A stretch of 64,000 nt of DNA from Choricystis sp. odSpoLacu1 (GCA_958009055.1 OY253651.1:868001-932000); one strand, 5' to 3'; positions 41,306 to 52,147 are shown, counted from the stretch's first letter. Notes: generated from the sequence alone by a model not told the origin. Numbers and translations: made by a program.

Positions 41306-42725
41306 ATGCGGGCGCTCGCGCGCTTTGCATGTGGCGCCGCCGCCCGGCGCGCCACCGCCGCTGACGCCTCCTCCTCCACGCGGTGGCCAGTCGCGTCCAC
41401 GTCATCATCACCGTGGCTGACACGCGGCGTGGCGGACGCGGCGCAGGCAGACTCTGCGCCCTCCTCCTCGCGCCCCAAACCCGCCGCCCGCACGCGCGAC
41501 GCGCAGTCGCTGGCTGCGTGGCGGCGGGGTGGGGGCGCGTTGCCAGCTCTAGCCAAGTCGGCGCCGAGAGCGCCTGCAAAAAAGGGGGGGGGAGCGTCGG
41601 GCGCGGTGGAGCGCCCCGCACCCGCGCCCGCCCCTGCCGCGCTCCCCGGCCACCCGTTCTCCGCGCGCGCCCACTACATCGGCCCCGACGCCGCGGCGGC
41701 GGGATTGCGCCGCCTGCGGGCGGCAGCGACCCGGGCGGGGCTGCCGTGCGTGTGGGACGAACCCGGGTCGGTCGCGTTTTGTTTGTCTGGCGACGCAGCT
41801 GTCGTGGCCCCCAGCAGCACGGGCACCCCCCACCCCACCGCCGCCTCCCTCAACGATGCCCACCTGCCCCACGCCGCCCGTTACGTGGCCGTGTTTGCGC
41901 CCATGGGGTCGGTCGTCTTTTTCAATGCGAGGGGGTACGACCGCGCGCTGTGGCGGGCGCTGGCCGGGGCCGACCTGGTGCCACCTGCCGTCGACGCAGA
42001 CGGCGACACTGGTGACAGCGCCGACCCAGCCTCCACCAAGCCTGCTGCGCTGGCGACGCGGGCGGTGCGGAACGCGAGGGCGCGGGCGGTGCGGGCGGCA
42101 GTCGCGACCGTGCCGCCGCCACCTCCTCGAGTCCTGCACACTGATGATGTGCGCGTCTACGTCGCCCCGTCTCTCGACACCCCCCACCGCCTGGGGCCGG
42201 ACGCCCTGACTCTGCGCTCTGCCCGGGCGGCCGTCGTGAAGACGGTGGCGTGTGTGGCCGCACAAACCGTGGCCCTGCATTTTTACGAGGCGCACGTCGA
42301 CGCCGACCTGGCCGCCTTCCGCGGCGCCAACGCGGGCATGGCGGACACGGGGTCGTTCAAAGCGGGCACTTCCAAAGAAGCTTTGCTGCGCGCCGTGGCC
42401 CGCAACAACGTCATCATGGCGACGATCATGGGGGGGGGGCGGCGGCGGTGGGGGCGCCATCGGCGCCATGTCCCGCATGGACGCCGCCTGGCACGACGCC
42501 GAAGCCGCCGCCGTGTACGAGTGGTTGCGGGACGACCTGGAGATCGCGCTCAGGCTGGCCAACCTGGAGCTCAAGCTGTCGTTTGTACAGGACAACCTAA
42601 AATATTTTCTGGAGATCATGCAGAACAAAAAGAGCGACACCCTGGAGTGGACCATCATTGTGTTGATTGCGGCCGAGATTGGGGTGAGCCTGTATGATTT
42701 GTTTGGCAAGAGTGTGGGTGGGTGA
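41306..42725 (+). CDS. DUF155/RMD1-type organelle membrane protein
   Basis: Family of RMD1/YagE-like proteins, mostly mitochondrial inner-membrane proteins of unclear function. About 472 aa, no introns. Residues 1-60 are Arg/Ser/Ala-rich (MRALARFACGAAARRATAAD), fitting an organelle presequence. Family blocks follow: YVAVFAPMGSVVFFNARGYD, YVAPSLDTPHRLGPDAL, VVKTVACVAAQTVALHFYE and SKEALLRAVARNNVIMATIM. At the ten-G run (42430-42439) the frame must drop one base to reach AMSRMDAAWHDAEAAAVYEW, LRDDLEIALRLANLELKLSF, LKYFLEIMQNKKSDTLEW and a C-terminal membrane helix TIIVLIAAEIGVSLYDLFG. This second part is the best-conserved piece of the family, so the correction is well supported. Confidence 0.83.
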
Positions 42726-42966
42726 GGGTGTTGGGTGGGTGGGAAGTCGTCACTTGTGTCAGCTCGAGAAAACATTCTTCATTTGCTTTTTGTGCCCATT
42801 GTTGTTTACAGGCTCTCGGGGGGCCAACACACACTCACACACAATGCGCGCGTTTGTTGCTGCTCAAGCCGCCACCACGCCACACCATCAAAACCAAGGT
42901 GAAGGAAAAAAAAAAACGCGCGCCCTCTCTCTCTCATCTTCCCCACACGCAACCCCCACTCTCTCT
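42726..42966. other. Convergent 3' flanks, DUF155 / eIF4B-like
   Basis: 241 bp between two stop codons. Contains TTTACA (TGTAAA on the minus strand) around 42806, which may be the poly(A) signal of the leftward gene. Confidence 0.35.
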
Positions 42967-44516
42967 TCACTCATCGCCCAGCACGTCAAACATGTTTTTT
43001 ACGGTCGTGGCGGGCGCGTCCTTCTTGACCTGCACCAGCCCTGGCGGCAGGTCGGGCGCCTTGCGGTCGCCGCCCGTGCGGCCGCGCCCGCCGCGGCGAG
43101 CGCGGCTGCGGGGCGTGGTTTGGTCGGGGTCGCCGGCAGCGCGGTCGACGCCACCGCGTTCGCGGCGGTCGGTGCGCACGCGGGGCGGACGGTCGCCGCG
43201 CCGCTCGCCGCGCGGTTCGCCGCGCGGGCGCGCGTTGCCGCCACCACCCGGCATCGGGGGCGGCGCTTCGTCGCCGCCAGCGCGCGGCGTGGCAGCGTCA
43301 GCAGCGTCGCCATCATCACCATCGCAATCCCCGCCCTCCACCACGCCACCCTCCGCCTCCGCCTTTGCTTTTGCGGCTTCGCGCGCGGCGGCGGCCTCGG
43401 CGCGAAGCTGCGCGTCGCGAGCATCAAGTTCAGCCAGCTTGGCCGCCGCGTCCACAGGCTTGGCATCGCCAAACGGGTTGGAGCGGCCGCCCGCAGGTTT
43501 GGCGACGGGCACGGTCAGGGGGCGGCCAGGGGGGCCGGTGCCGGGGGCGGGGCGGGGGGGAGGCGGGGAGCGCGGGGGGGGCGTTGGCGTCGTCGTCGTT
43601 GCGGCGGTCGCGGTCGCCGCGGTCGCCGCGGCGGCGGTCACCACCACGCTTCTCGTCACCACCCACCCGGTTCCAGCGGTCGGCGGAGTCGGCGTCCCGC
43701 CCAGAAAAGCCGCCCCCGCCGCGCTCGCGGAAGCCGCCGCCGCGCTCGCCGCGCTCGCCGCCGCCGCCGCCGCGGTCGCGGCGGGCGGTGCGGGCGTCTG
43801 CGATCTCGACACGCACAGCGCGCCCACGCAGCATGGTGCCGTCTTTCGCCACAGCAGCCGCCAGCTCGTCCTTGGACCCAAACTCGATAAACGCGCCGCC
43901 GCGCGGGCGGCCGGTGTCGGCGTGGGTCAGCAGGAACACGTCGGTGGCGGCGGCTTCGGGGGCGAATAAAGCAATGCAGTCGTCCCGGGTCGCGTCCGGG
44001 GGGAGCCCCCCCACAAACGCCTTAAACGGGGGCGCGTCTGGCAGGGGGCGCGGGGGGCGGGGGGCGCGGGCCGGGCGGTCGGCGCGGTCGACGCGGTCGG
44101 CGGGCGCGTCACCGGCTGGCGGGGGGGCGGCCGCCGCGGGAGGCGTGGCGATAGGAGCTGTGTGATGAAGTTGTGTTGTGTGTGAGTGTGTGTGGCAGGC
44201 AGGGGAGGCGCGGTTGGGGGGGGAGGCGGCGGGCACCAAATTGAGATGGGCGGCAAACGCAAAGCGCGGGGAGCGCGGCTCGACCGGACGGTGGCCGCGT
44301 GCGCGGTGACAGGTCTGGGTGTGTGTCTGCGGGCCATTTGCTGCAGCGGGTGGGGGGTGGCGGCGGCAGGGCGAGGGGTGAGGGCGCACAACACGCCGGC
44401 GTCGGGCTGGCATTGTGCGTCGGGGGGAAGGTCGCCTCCCCCACTCTCTCACCTTCCTCCTCCACGGGCTCGTCGTCCGCCCAGTTGGAGGACGCCAGCG
44501 TCTTGAAGTCGGTCAT
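42967..44516 (-). CDS. eIF4B/eIF4H-like translation initiation factor
   Basis: Probable cytosolic RNA-binding stimulator of the eIF4A helicase. Exon 1 (44516-44453) encodes MTDFKTLASSNWADDEPVEE. Exon 2 starts at 44157. It has one RRM: FKAFVGGLPPDATRDDCIAL, VFLLTHADTGRPRGGAFIEF, RAVRVEIADA. An Arg/Gly/Asp-rich region follows (GERGERGGGFRERGGGG, DRWNRVGGDEKRGGDRRR). At the eight-G run (43574-43581) one base must be removed to reach VAKPAGGRSNPFGDAKPVDA, a block typical of eIF4B, and then AAKLAELDARDAQLRAEAAA. More Arg/Gly repeats and the end VKNMFDVLGDE complete about 417 aa. RRM + DRWNR-like + SNPFG(D/N)AKP is the basis for the call. Confidence 0.72.
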
Positions 44517-44742
44517 GGTGTGGAGGTGTGGGAAGGGTAGGGAGAGGGGGGGAAACACCGCCGCGCGGTGTTTTTTTGGGAGAGTGAAGGGCGGAGAGGG
44601 GAGCGTTTTTGGTCGACGTCCAGCGAGTCGGCGCCCCCTGGACGCCCGCTGGCTCGGTGGCAGGGTTGGCGGCACCTTGCTTACACACCTGCACACACCC
44701 AAAAACAGCACACACACACACTCTCTCTCTCCTCTCTTCACC

Positions 44743-45096
44743 CTACTTAAAAAAGTAATCGGGCTCATTGCCCGGCGCAAACTTGATGTTGCACCCCAGC
44801 GACCGCTTGACCGGGCGCGTGACGGGGCACCCCGCCAGCACGTCGTCCAGGGCGGCGCGGAGGTCGGCGCCAGTCGGCTCCACACCATTCCCCGGGCGCA
44901 CGTCATCAAACTGACCATGATACGCCAGCTTTCCCGCAGCGCCAATCATGTAGATGTCGGGCGTGCAGGCCGCTATGAAGGCTTTGGCCACGGCGCCTGG
45001 GGTGCCGTTGTAGGCGTAGGGCAAGGGGTAGGCTTTTTCAGCGACTTCAGCGGAGATGGCATCCGGCCCGTCCTGCACCAGGTGCGTCTCTAGCAC
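44743..45096 (-). pseudogene. C-terminal half of an AhpC/TSA thioredoxin-fold protein
   Basis: About 117 residues match the second half of AhpC/TSA-like thioredoxin-family proteins: ETHLVQDGPDAISAEVAEKA, YPLPYAYNGTPGAVAKAF, CTPDIYMIGAAGKLAYHGQF, DDVRPGNGVEPTGADLRAAL and the family-typical CNIKFAPGNEPDYFF. The N-terminal half, which would carry the active-site cysteine, is absent: the frame becomes unrelated just upstream, where the preceding glycoprotein gene ends only two bases before 45096. Either it is a truncated remnant or its 5' exons were lost or misassembled. GC is lower than in neighbours. TGTAAG on the minus strand lies about 55 bases downstream. Confidence 0.6.
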
Positions 45097-46121
45097 AATT
45101 ATCCGACTTTCTCGGGGTGGTAGTCCACCGGGTTTTGGGACGTGAGCGACACGTTAGTTTTCCATTCAGGCAGCAACGCTTTTGCCAGCTCTTGCTTTTT
45201 GATCGTCAGATCCATGCCCTTGAACGCGGGCAACGCGGGCTTGATCATCGGCTTCGTCCAGTTGACGGTGGCGTTGGTGGTCCAAACAGGCGTCAACGAC
45301 GTCGGCGGTTTCAGTGGCAGCGCCGTCTTGTTTTGGAACAGGGCGGCGACCGCCGTCTTCCAGCCCTCGATTTTCGTGGTGGCGTTGAAACCGGGCCATA
45401 TGTGCGGCTGGAATATGGTGGAGGCAGTGAGACTTGCTAAGTCGGGGAGGACGGTGACCATCAACATCCCTTTGTACCGTTCAAAACCGCCGCCGCGAGA
45501 GGATTACCCGTCGAGTTATCTGCCTTGACGGCTGCGTACGCCGACTTGGCCACCATGATCGCGTCGATCGCCCACTCGGTCAAGGGCGGCGACAGCGTCG
45601 GCGGCTGATCATCCAGCGGCCACCCAGGCAGGATGGGCCACTGTTCGCCCGCCACCAGCGACCGCGCGGCGATGGCTTCGGCCAGGCCGAGCGCTTTGTT
45701 GGACTCGATGTCTTTCATGGCGGCCCGCTGGGCGTCGGTGACGGGCCAGCCGGTGTAGTTGCGGCCAGCTGCGCGCCAGGCGTCCATGCCTTGCGCCGCG
45801 AGCGGGTACAACTCTTTTTTCCCATTCACCAACTCGCCTTTCCAGGGCTTCATCTGCGTGATGTTAGAGCCCAGCCGGATGTCGGACCAGCGCCACGGCC
45901 AGATCGTAAACTTTGGGAAGAAGCCCGCCGCCGACTCGGAGAACGCGGGGAAGCCGGGCCCAGCGATCGCGCCCGGGTCGGACGTTTTCTTCAGCTGAGC
46001 CAGACGAAAGTCGGGGGCCAAGTAGGAGCGCAGGATGCCGACCGCGGCGTCCAAGTAGGTGATCGCGGTGTAGCGCAGTTTGGGAGTTTGGGGCCGATGC
46101 ACTGTGGGGAGGAAGGTCGTG

Positions 46122-46140
46122 AAAAAAAAAAAAAAAAAAA
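46122..46140 (+). repeat. A/T homopolymer tract in glycoprotein-gene intron
   Basis: About 19 consecutive A followed by TGCC and nine T, within the intron between exons 3 and 4. Confidence 0.9.
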
Positions 46141-46869
46141 TGCCTTTTTTTTTCACCACACAACTCTCCATCCGCTTCTCTCTCCCTCTCACCTGCAACG
46201 CAAAGTAGCCCAGAGGGTACCACCCGTCACTCGGGATGCCCAACAGGGAGGCAGGGCCAATCAGCCCGGCTTCGTTGAGCAGGTCGAGTTCGGCGGCCTC
46301 GGCTCCTGCCAAAATCGCTGCGTACAGCGCATCCCGCTTGCCTTTGCCCACTTTTTCTGGTAGCGCAGAAAGTCGGTGGTGTATACGCGCCCCAACCAGA
46401 TGTTGTTGTTGATCAGACGGATCTCGTCAAGGAAGGAACGGAAAAAAGGGTCTTCCATTTGACTATAATCGATCAAAACGCTCGGCTTGCCGTCGCCGAA
46501 AGGCGACGTTGCGTTTTCATAAGCGATAGCGGCCAAGCCTACCGTCTTGTTACTAAACATCAGGTTCCACATGGAGACGTACTTGTCTTGAGCCCCTGTC
46601 CCAACAAAAACCTGTCGGGTGGGTGGGTGGGTGAGGAGGGGACCACAGCCAGGCCCGCCCGCCAACCCCCGCCCTCTCCCTTCTCCTCCTCACCTTTCCC
46701 CACCAGATCCTCTCGGCCCCGTTGTCTATGGGGTTGTCCGTACCAACGGGCCACACGCCGCGCGCCTGGGGGTGGTTTTGGGGGGGGGGTTGGGGAGGTG
46801 GGGAGGTGGGCTGGAGGTGGGGAGATGGGGAGGTGGCGTGGCGTGTCAAAAACAACGTCCAAGATCATT

Positions 46870-46890
46870 TGTGTCGAAATTTTCGACACA
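46870..46890. repeat. Perfect 10-bp inverted repeat with 1-base centre
   Basis: Arms TGTGTCGAAA and TTTCGACACA flank a single T, inside intron 1 of the glycoprotein gene. Could form a cruciform or RNA hairpin, or bind a dimeric protein; no direct evidence for either. Confidence 0.8.
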
Positions 46891-47209
46891 CACGCACGCA
46901 GCGCGTTCCTCATCCTCACCGCCGCCCTTGCTGCCCAAAACAAGCACTAACCACTGACGAATTGGGTGTAAATGCAGAAAACAGAGTCCGTCCCACGCAC
47001 ATGTCGAAAATGGCTTCCCCCGTAGCGTTATTCGACGGCTCCTGCGACGGAATGACAGCTGTACCAGTTGCAAAAACGGACGCCAGTTGCTCGTCACTCA
47101 TGGGGCGCAGCTGGGAGAGCGATGTAAGGGTCGCAGGGTCAAACGCGGCCAGTGCCACGCGCGGCGCCAGGGCGGCGACCACCGCCAGCAGCAGCACGGG
47201 TCGCATCAT

Positions 47210-47758
47210 GGTTTTTGCGGGTCAAAGGCCTGTGTTTGGGTTCAGGTGGTGTAACGTCGGCACAGCACAAGCGCTGGGCGGCAACACAACGATAGGATTC
47301 TACATCACACTCCAACGCGGGCACCACGTCAAAAGGACGCGGTCGCCAGGCGAGGGGATGCGGTGCCAAAACATTTGCGAATCCGCCGCGCGGCATCCCT
47401 TTCCCCGTCTCGCGCCACGTAGCCGCACGATTGCTCCACTCAACTTCTCCCGCCTAGTCGAAGGCCGCACGTACCTCTAGCGCTCCGTCCAGGGCGGCAG
47501 GAGGGGCTGGAAAAGCAGCACGCAAAGACACCAGGTGAGCAGTGAGAGAGGCGCGCGCGGCGCGCGTTTCGTGGCAGGGTTTTGGGGGGTGAGCGTGGTT
47601 GGCAAAGGCGTGTTGAGCGCCAGCGCCACGCGCTCATACACAAGTGCCCAGCCCACACAAGCCAAGAAAAATGAAGCGCATGAAAGGGGTCTCACGCAGC
47701 GGGTGGCGACTGCGGAGCCCACCCCGCCCCCCTCTTGTGAACCACCGCCCCCTCCCCC
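47210..47758. other. 549-bp intergenic region
   Basis: Promoter side of the glycoprotein gene and 3' flank before the cathepsin Z stop (47759). Both neighbours read leftward, so the left half is upstream of the glycoprotein gene and the right half is downstream of cathepsin Z. Composition is mixed, with a lower-GC left part (47210-47300). No gene supported. Confidence 0.35.
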
Positions 47759-49103
47759 TCACACAGCCCACGCAGCCTTGACCAGGTGGGACGTCACGCC
47801 CGCCACCCCATCCGCCGGCGCGACACCCCACATGGTGCCCACCAGCCTGCCCGCGCGCACGTCCTGCTCCATGCTCCAGTCAATGGTCGCGCCCCAGCAG
47901 TCGCCGTCCTCGATGAAAAGGGCGTTGGCGCCACGCGGCACGCGGATGAACCCGTTCTCCCCCCAAAAGCTGCCCCACGAGTTGCGCACGATCCAGTAGG
48001 GGGTCGGGGTGGCGGCGCTGTCGGCATCCTCGCCGTCCTCCACGCCCCAACCGATGACTTCAATGTCGTGGTCGACGTCGTCGCGAGTGTAGTTCGCCGG
48101 GTCGACGTACACGCCCCCTCTGTGCCCATACGTGAAGTCGTCCGGCGTCGCAATCGAGCAGACAATCGGGCCGCGGGCCAGGATTTCGGCCTGCATCGCG
48201 CGCTCGTTGGCGCCGGCGACCGCGCCCTGCTTGCCGACCTTGCCGTAGGACGCGGCGCGGTACACGATGGGCGTTTTCACCGCCCAGCATGTGTCGGCGC
48301 CATCCACCGGCATGCAGTTGGTGCAGAAGCCAGACGGCGGGCAGGCAGGGACATCGGGACCCCACTTGGTGGAATCAGTCGCGGTATACGTCAAACACGT
48401 CTCATCCGGCAGCCCATACTCACGCATGTAGCGCAGCACGTCGATGACGTCGCCCCCGTTGCACCCTCCCGAATAGTTTTTGGGGGGCGCGCAGTTCAAA
48501 AACGACTGGCGAGACAGCATGGTGTCGGGGGCGATGCCCCCCTTTTCGATTTTGAGGCGGTCGCCCAGCATGGTGAGGGTGGCGTGAGCAAAGCACGAGC
48601 CGCTAGGGGAAAGGCAGGAGGGGTGGTGGTGGGTGTGGGACAGGGAAGAAGAGCGCGAACAAAAAAAGGCCCCACACGCTCTCTCTCCATCCTCACCAGT
48701 ACACCGGTTCGTGCTGGTTCCAGTTGGGCGTGATCTTTGGGGGAGTGTGTGTGCGGGAAGCGTGAGTGTGAGCCACGTGGCCAGGAAAAAGGGCGCCGGT
48801 CGGCGCGGCCGACGCCGACGTGGCCATGCCGCTCGCTCGCCGCCGCGCCCTCTCCTTGCCGCGCTTCTCCCCACTCTCCTCCCACATTCCACTCACCATG
48901 GACCTCCCCTTGACGTTCGCCCACGAGAAAGACTCAGGCAGCCCTTCTTTCGGCTCGCGCGCGGGGCGCCACCGCCACGAAAACGAGTGTGACTCGTCCA
49001 CCAGCGGCGTGGGCGGCGTGGGCAGGCGCCCACGGTAGCAGCCAGCGTAGGCGGACGGGAAGGCCAACACGGCAAGGACGACCAGGAAAACGGGGGGACG
49101 CAT
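47759..49103 (-). CDS. Cathepsin Z/X-type cysteine protease
   Basis: Papain-family carboxypeptidase, normally lysosomal/vacuolar or secreted. Exons 49103-48897, 48734-48697 and 48602-47759 give 362 aa. The signal peptide is MRPPVFLVVLAVLAFPSAYA, followed by a short pro-region (GCYRGRLPTPPTP), as in cathepsin Z. The mature start is LPESFSWANVKG. The last splice junction completes NQHEPVYCGSCFAHA, containing the oxyanion-hole Gln and the catalytic Cys; the codon for the first Cys of YCGSC is itself split by the intron. Further motifs are CAPPKNYSGGCNGGD, GLPDETCLTYTATDS, catalytic His in DVDHDIEVIGWGVEDG and Asn in YWIVRNSWGSFWGENGF. The typical Trp after the catalytic Cys is Phe here. The three catalytic residues are intact. 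Confidence 0.9.
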
Positions 49104-49737
49104 TGCGTTGCTCTGGGTTTCGTCGGCGGGCGGAAAAATTGCAACACAGAGAGTGAGAGGCCGCGCAAATCTCACTCCGCAACAAGTTTCCGACGCCCCG
49201 GGGCGTCTGCCCCGAGCCCCGCCACCCTCCGTGGCACGCTGTGGCACGCTCACCCCTGCTCTGCAGCCGGGGTTTGGGTGCTAAACGACGCGCAGGCACG
49301 AGCGCTGCTGGCGCGGCCAGTGGCTGGCCCGCGATTTGCGCGCTGGCCTTCAAGAAAAACGAGGGCGCCTCGAAAAGGCTCCACCCCGCACACCCTGCAC
49401 TGACTGTCACTGAACCCGGCCTGCGTCGTGGGGCGACCGTTGCGCCGTGAAAAAGGTGGGGACTGCGAGAGCCAAATGGGCAATGCTGCGCTGGCGAGAT
49501 TTCGGGGCGCACCCTGGCCGCCCCCGCCGCCGCTCCGACATGTTGACCACGCGGACCGTGTCGCGTGTGTGTCGGGGGCGTTGCCAGGGGTGGGAGGAGG
49601 GGGCGCGCGGGACGGAAAGCGGTCCCACCCTGAGAGGAGAGGGCGGAACGGCGCGCGCGTTGCTTCGACCGCCCAACGACCTTCCCCTCCCCTCCACGTC
49701 CCGCCCCCCGACAGCGTTCCCTACCCAACCCCAAACC
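49104..49737. promoter_or_regulatory. 634-bp divergent region, cathepsin Z / PI4K-gamma
   Basis: The largest gap between opposing starts in the window. GC-rich with two short lower-GC patches (49120-49200, 49330-49360). Translations here are short and not family-like. No RNA gene or repeat is recognised. Confidence 0.4.
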
Positions 49738-51945
49738 ATGACCGACACCGCCCCCACCCCCTCCACCTCGTTTGCCGCCGTCGCGGCCTCCCCCTTTGCA
49801 TCGGCCAAAACAGCCGCCACCCCCCCCCGCCCCACGCCGACCGCACCCGCTCCCTCCCTCACCCCCGCCAAAGCGGCCGGCCTGCGTGGCCTGGTGGCCA
49901 TCTGCGCGGCGGGAATGCACAGAGCGACTTCGGAGGGGGGCGTGGGGCCCGCTGCCAGGCCGGCGGGGCGGGTGGAGATCGTCGGCACGGCCCACGTGAC
50001 CGACTCGGTGCGCAGACTGGCAAAATCCGTCGTCCGCGGCCTGCGCGCCCAGCAACCTCCTGTGACCGCCCCTGGAGGCCTCGGAGGCACCTACTTCTTC
50101 CTGGATGAAGGCGGCCGCCACGCCGCCATCGTGAAACCGTGCGACGAGGAGCCGCTCGCGCCCAACAACCCGAACGGTTATGTGGGGCGGGCGCTGGGGG
50201 ATCCAGGGCTCAAGCCGTCTGTCAGGGTCGGCGAGGCGGCCATGAGGGAGGTTGCGGCATACTTGCTGGACCGTGGCTTTGCACGGGTGCCGCCGACGGT
50301 GCTGGTGAGGGTGGCGCACCCTGTGTTTCACTGGGCAAGGGAGGCAGGCCACTCGGCGCCGCCTCTGCAGCAGCGCCCGTCCCGCTTCGCGCCGTCTTTG
50401 CCCACGCTACCAGCCACACCGCGTGGCTCGGGCGACGTCCTGGCCGCCGCCGGCGGGACGTCCACGCCATCCACCGACAGCGCCGCGTCGACCGCGCGCG
50501 CGCCGGGCGCGAAATCGCCTGCGCCGCTGCGCCCGGGGTCGCTGTCGGCCGCCCTGCGCGGCGCCCGCAGTGGAGACCTGAATGGTGGTGGCAGTGCTGG
50601 CAGTGGCGGCACTTCCAACCCTCCTGCCTTCAAACTGGCGTCCATGCAGCGCTACGTGCCCCACCTGCGCGACGCGTCCGACGTCGGCCCCTCCTCCTTT
50701 CCCACCACCGACGTCCACCGCATCGGCCTGCTGGACGCCCGCCTGTTCAACTCGGACAGGCACGCGGGCAACGTGCTGGTGTGTCGGCGGCGGCGGCGGT
50801 CGTCGTCGAGTGGGGGCGGCGTGGCGCGCCCGCCGCGCGCGCCGGGGACGCCCGCGGCCGCCGCGCGCGCGGCACTGGGGGGCGACCCAGACACCGCCCT
50901 CGTCCCCATCGACCACGGCTTCTGCTTGCCAGAGGCGCTGGAACCCGTGTTCTTCGAGTGGCTGTTCTGGCCTCAAGCGATGCAGCCGTTTGGCGTGGGG
51001 GAGAGGGAGGCCGTCGCTGCTCTCGACATCGACGCCGACCTCGACCTCCTGCGCCGCGAGCTGCCCTCCCTCCACGTGGGCTGCCTGCGCGTGCTCCGCG
51101 TCGGCACCCTGGTCGTCCAGAAAGCGGTGGCCGCCGGCCTCACCCTGTACGAAATCGGGGCCGCCCTGTCGCGCCCTCTTGTCGGGATGGATGAAGAACC
51201 GTCGGCCGTCGAACACATCGCGTGGGCCGCGCGCGCGGCCGCGCTGGCGGCGGACGCCGACTGCGACTGCGGCGACGGCGACGGGCCGCCACTGTCTCCT
51301 GCCATGGCCCGCGCAGCCACGTGCCCCGCCCCTGGGTCCGCCCCCACGTCTCCACTCGGCTTTGCGGCTGCCGAACTCACGCGCCGCACAGACGCAGACG
51401 CGCTGTTCCACGGCGCCGACTCGGGGGCGGGCTCCGACTCGGGCGCCATGCTGCTGTCCCCCACGTTTACGGCGTCACCGTCGCCACCGCCGTGGATGGG
51501 GTGTGCGGCCACGCCGACCGCCTCGATCGCAACGTCCGTGGGTTCATGCGACGCGGCGCCCACCGCGCGCGCGCCGACGCGCCCGCCCCACCACCGCCCC
51601 ACGCGGGCCGCGTCGGCGGCTTTGCCGCCGCGTGGCACGCACGATGGTGGAGTTGGCGGCCCGTCCGCCCCCACCCCTGCCTCGCCACGCCTGCCCACGG
51701 GGCCGCGTGCCATGGCGCGCGCCGCGTCGCGCCGCGCGCCGTGCGGCGGGCGGGCTGCTGCTTATCCTCCGCCCGTCGTGGCGGCGGCACCTGGAGCTGT
51801 GGTGCCGTTGGCTGATATGTCTCCTTCTGCGTGGGCTGTGTTCCTGGACGCGTTTGCCGAGGGTGTGGACGACGCGCTGGCGAGTGGCGCGTGGCGCGCG
51901 GGCGGCGTGGGGCATGATTTGCTGGGGGCGAGTGCGCCCACGTGA
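49738..51945 (+). CDS. Phosphatidylinositol 4-kinase gamma-type (type II-like) kinase
   Basis: Member of the plant PI4K-gamma group, many of which act as protein kinases rather than lipid kinases. Single exon, 735 aa; no ubiquitin-like domain is seen N-terminally (that part is Ala/Pro/Thr-rich). Kinase blocks: GGLGGTYFFLDEGGRHAAIV with the Lys of KPCDEEPLAPNNPNGYVGRA, LKPSVRVGEAAMREVAAYLL, FARVPPTVLVRVAHPVF. A Ser/Pro/Gly insert of about 110 residues follows, then FKLASMQRYVPHLRDASDVG, catalytic LLDARLFNSDRHAGNVLV, metal-binding VPIDHGFCLPEALEPVFFEW, and LRRELPSLHVGCLRVLRVGT. The C-terminal 270 residues are low-complexity. Catalytic Asp and DH(G) motifs are kept. Confidence 0.88.
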   Translation: MTDTAPTPSTSFAAVAASPFASAKTAATPPRPTPTAPAPSLTPAKAAGLRGLVAICAAGMHRATSEGGVGPAARPAGRVEIVGTAHVTDSVRRLAKSVVRGLRAQQPPVTAPGGLGGTYFFLDEGGRHAAIVKPCDEEPLAPNNPNGYVGRALGDPGLKPSVRVGEAAMREVAAYLLDRGFARVPPTVLVRVAHPVFHWAREAGHSAPPLQQRPSRFAPSLPTLPATPRGSGDVLAAAGGTSTPSTDSAASTARAPGAKSPAPLRPGSLSAALRGARSGDLNGGGSAGSGGTSNPPAFKLASMQRYVPHLRDASDVGPSSFPTTDVHRIGLLDARLFNSDRHAGNVLVCRRRRRSSSSGGGVARPPRAPGTPAAAARAALGGDPDTALVPIDHGFCLPEALEPVFFEWLFWPQAMQPFGVGEREAVAALDIDADLDLLRRELPSLHVGCLRVLRVGTLVVQKAVAAGLTLYEIGAALSRPLVGMDEEPSAVEHIAWAARAAALAADADCDCGDGDGPPLSPAMARAATCPAPGSAPTSPLGFAAAELTRRTDADALFHGADSGAGSDSGAMLLSPTFTASPSPPPWMGCAATPTASIATSVGSCDAAPTARAPTRPPHHRPTRAASAALPPRGTHDGGVGGPSAPTPASPRLPTGPRAMARAASRRAPCGGRAAAYPPPVVAAAPGAVVPLADMSPSAWAVFLDAFAEGVDDALASGAWRAGGVGHDLLGASAPT

Positions 51946-52031
51946 GATTGTGTTTGCTTGTGAGAGTGATTGTGTGTGTGTGTTTGTGTGTGCCGGGTGA
52001 TGTTGATGTGTCAGGAGGCGGAAACACGTGC

Positions 52032-52036
52032 TGTAA
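52032..52036 (+). terminator. TGTAA polyadenylation signal
   Basis: It lies 87 bases after the PI4K-gamma stop and leads into a T8 run. Confidence 0.4.
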
Positions 52037-52147
52037 AACCTTTTTTTTCCGTTTTGTTTCGCGCTTTTCTGTCCCACAACGAAAAAACAAATTCGACACC
52101 TTCTCTCGAGAACTGTGTCGCTCTCCCCCCCTCCTCTCCCGCACACA

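Larger units (their letters stand above)
45099..47209 (-). pseudogene. Secreted glycoprotein gene with several frame conflicts (function unknown)
   Basis: I do not recognise the family firmly. Exon 1 (47209-46952) has a signal peptide (MMRPVLLLAVVAALAPRVAL). Exons 46765-46694 (WPVGTDNPIDNGAERIWWGK) and 46611-46193 follow in phase 0; the third contains PSVLIDYSQMEDPFFRSFLD and EIRLINNNIWLGRVYTTDFL, which recalls a lipocalin-like module of algal/cyanobacterial proteins. Exon 4 (from 46101) gives YTAITYLDAAVGILRSYLAP and IWPWRWSDIRLGSN. At least twelve N-glycosylation sequons are spread along about 620 residues. Coding continuity needs three corrections: in an A5 tract (about 46345), at the exon 3/4 junction and at GGG near 45468. 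GC is near 50% in parts. Either a decaying gene or a real gene with errors. Confidence 0.5.
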
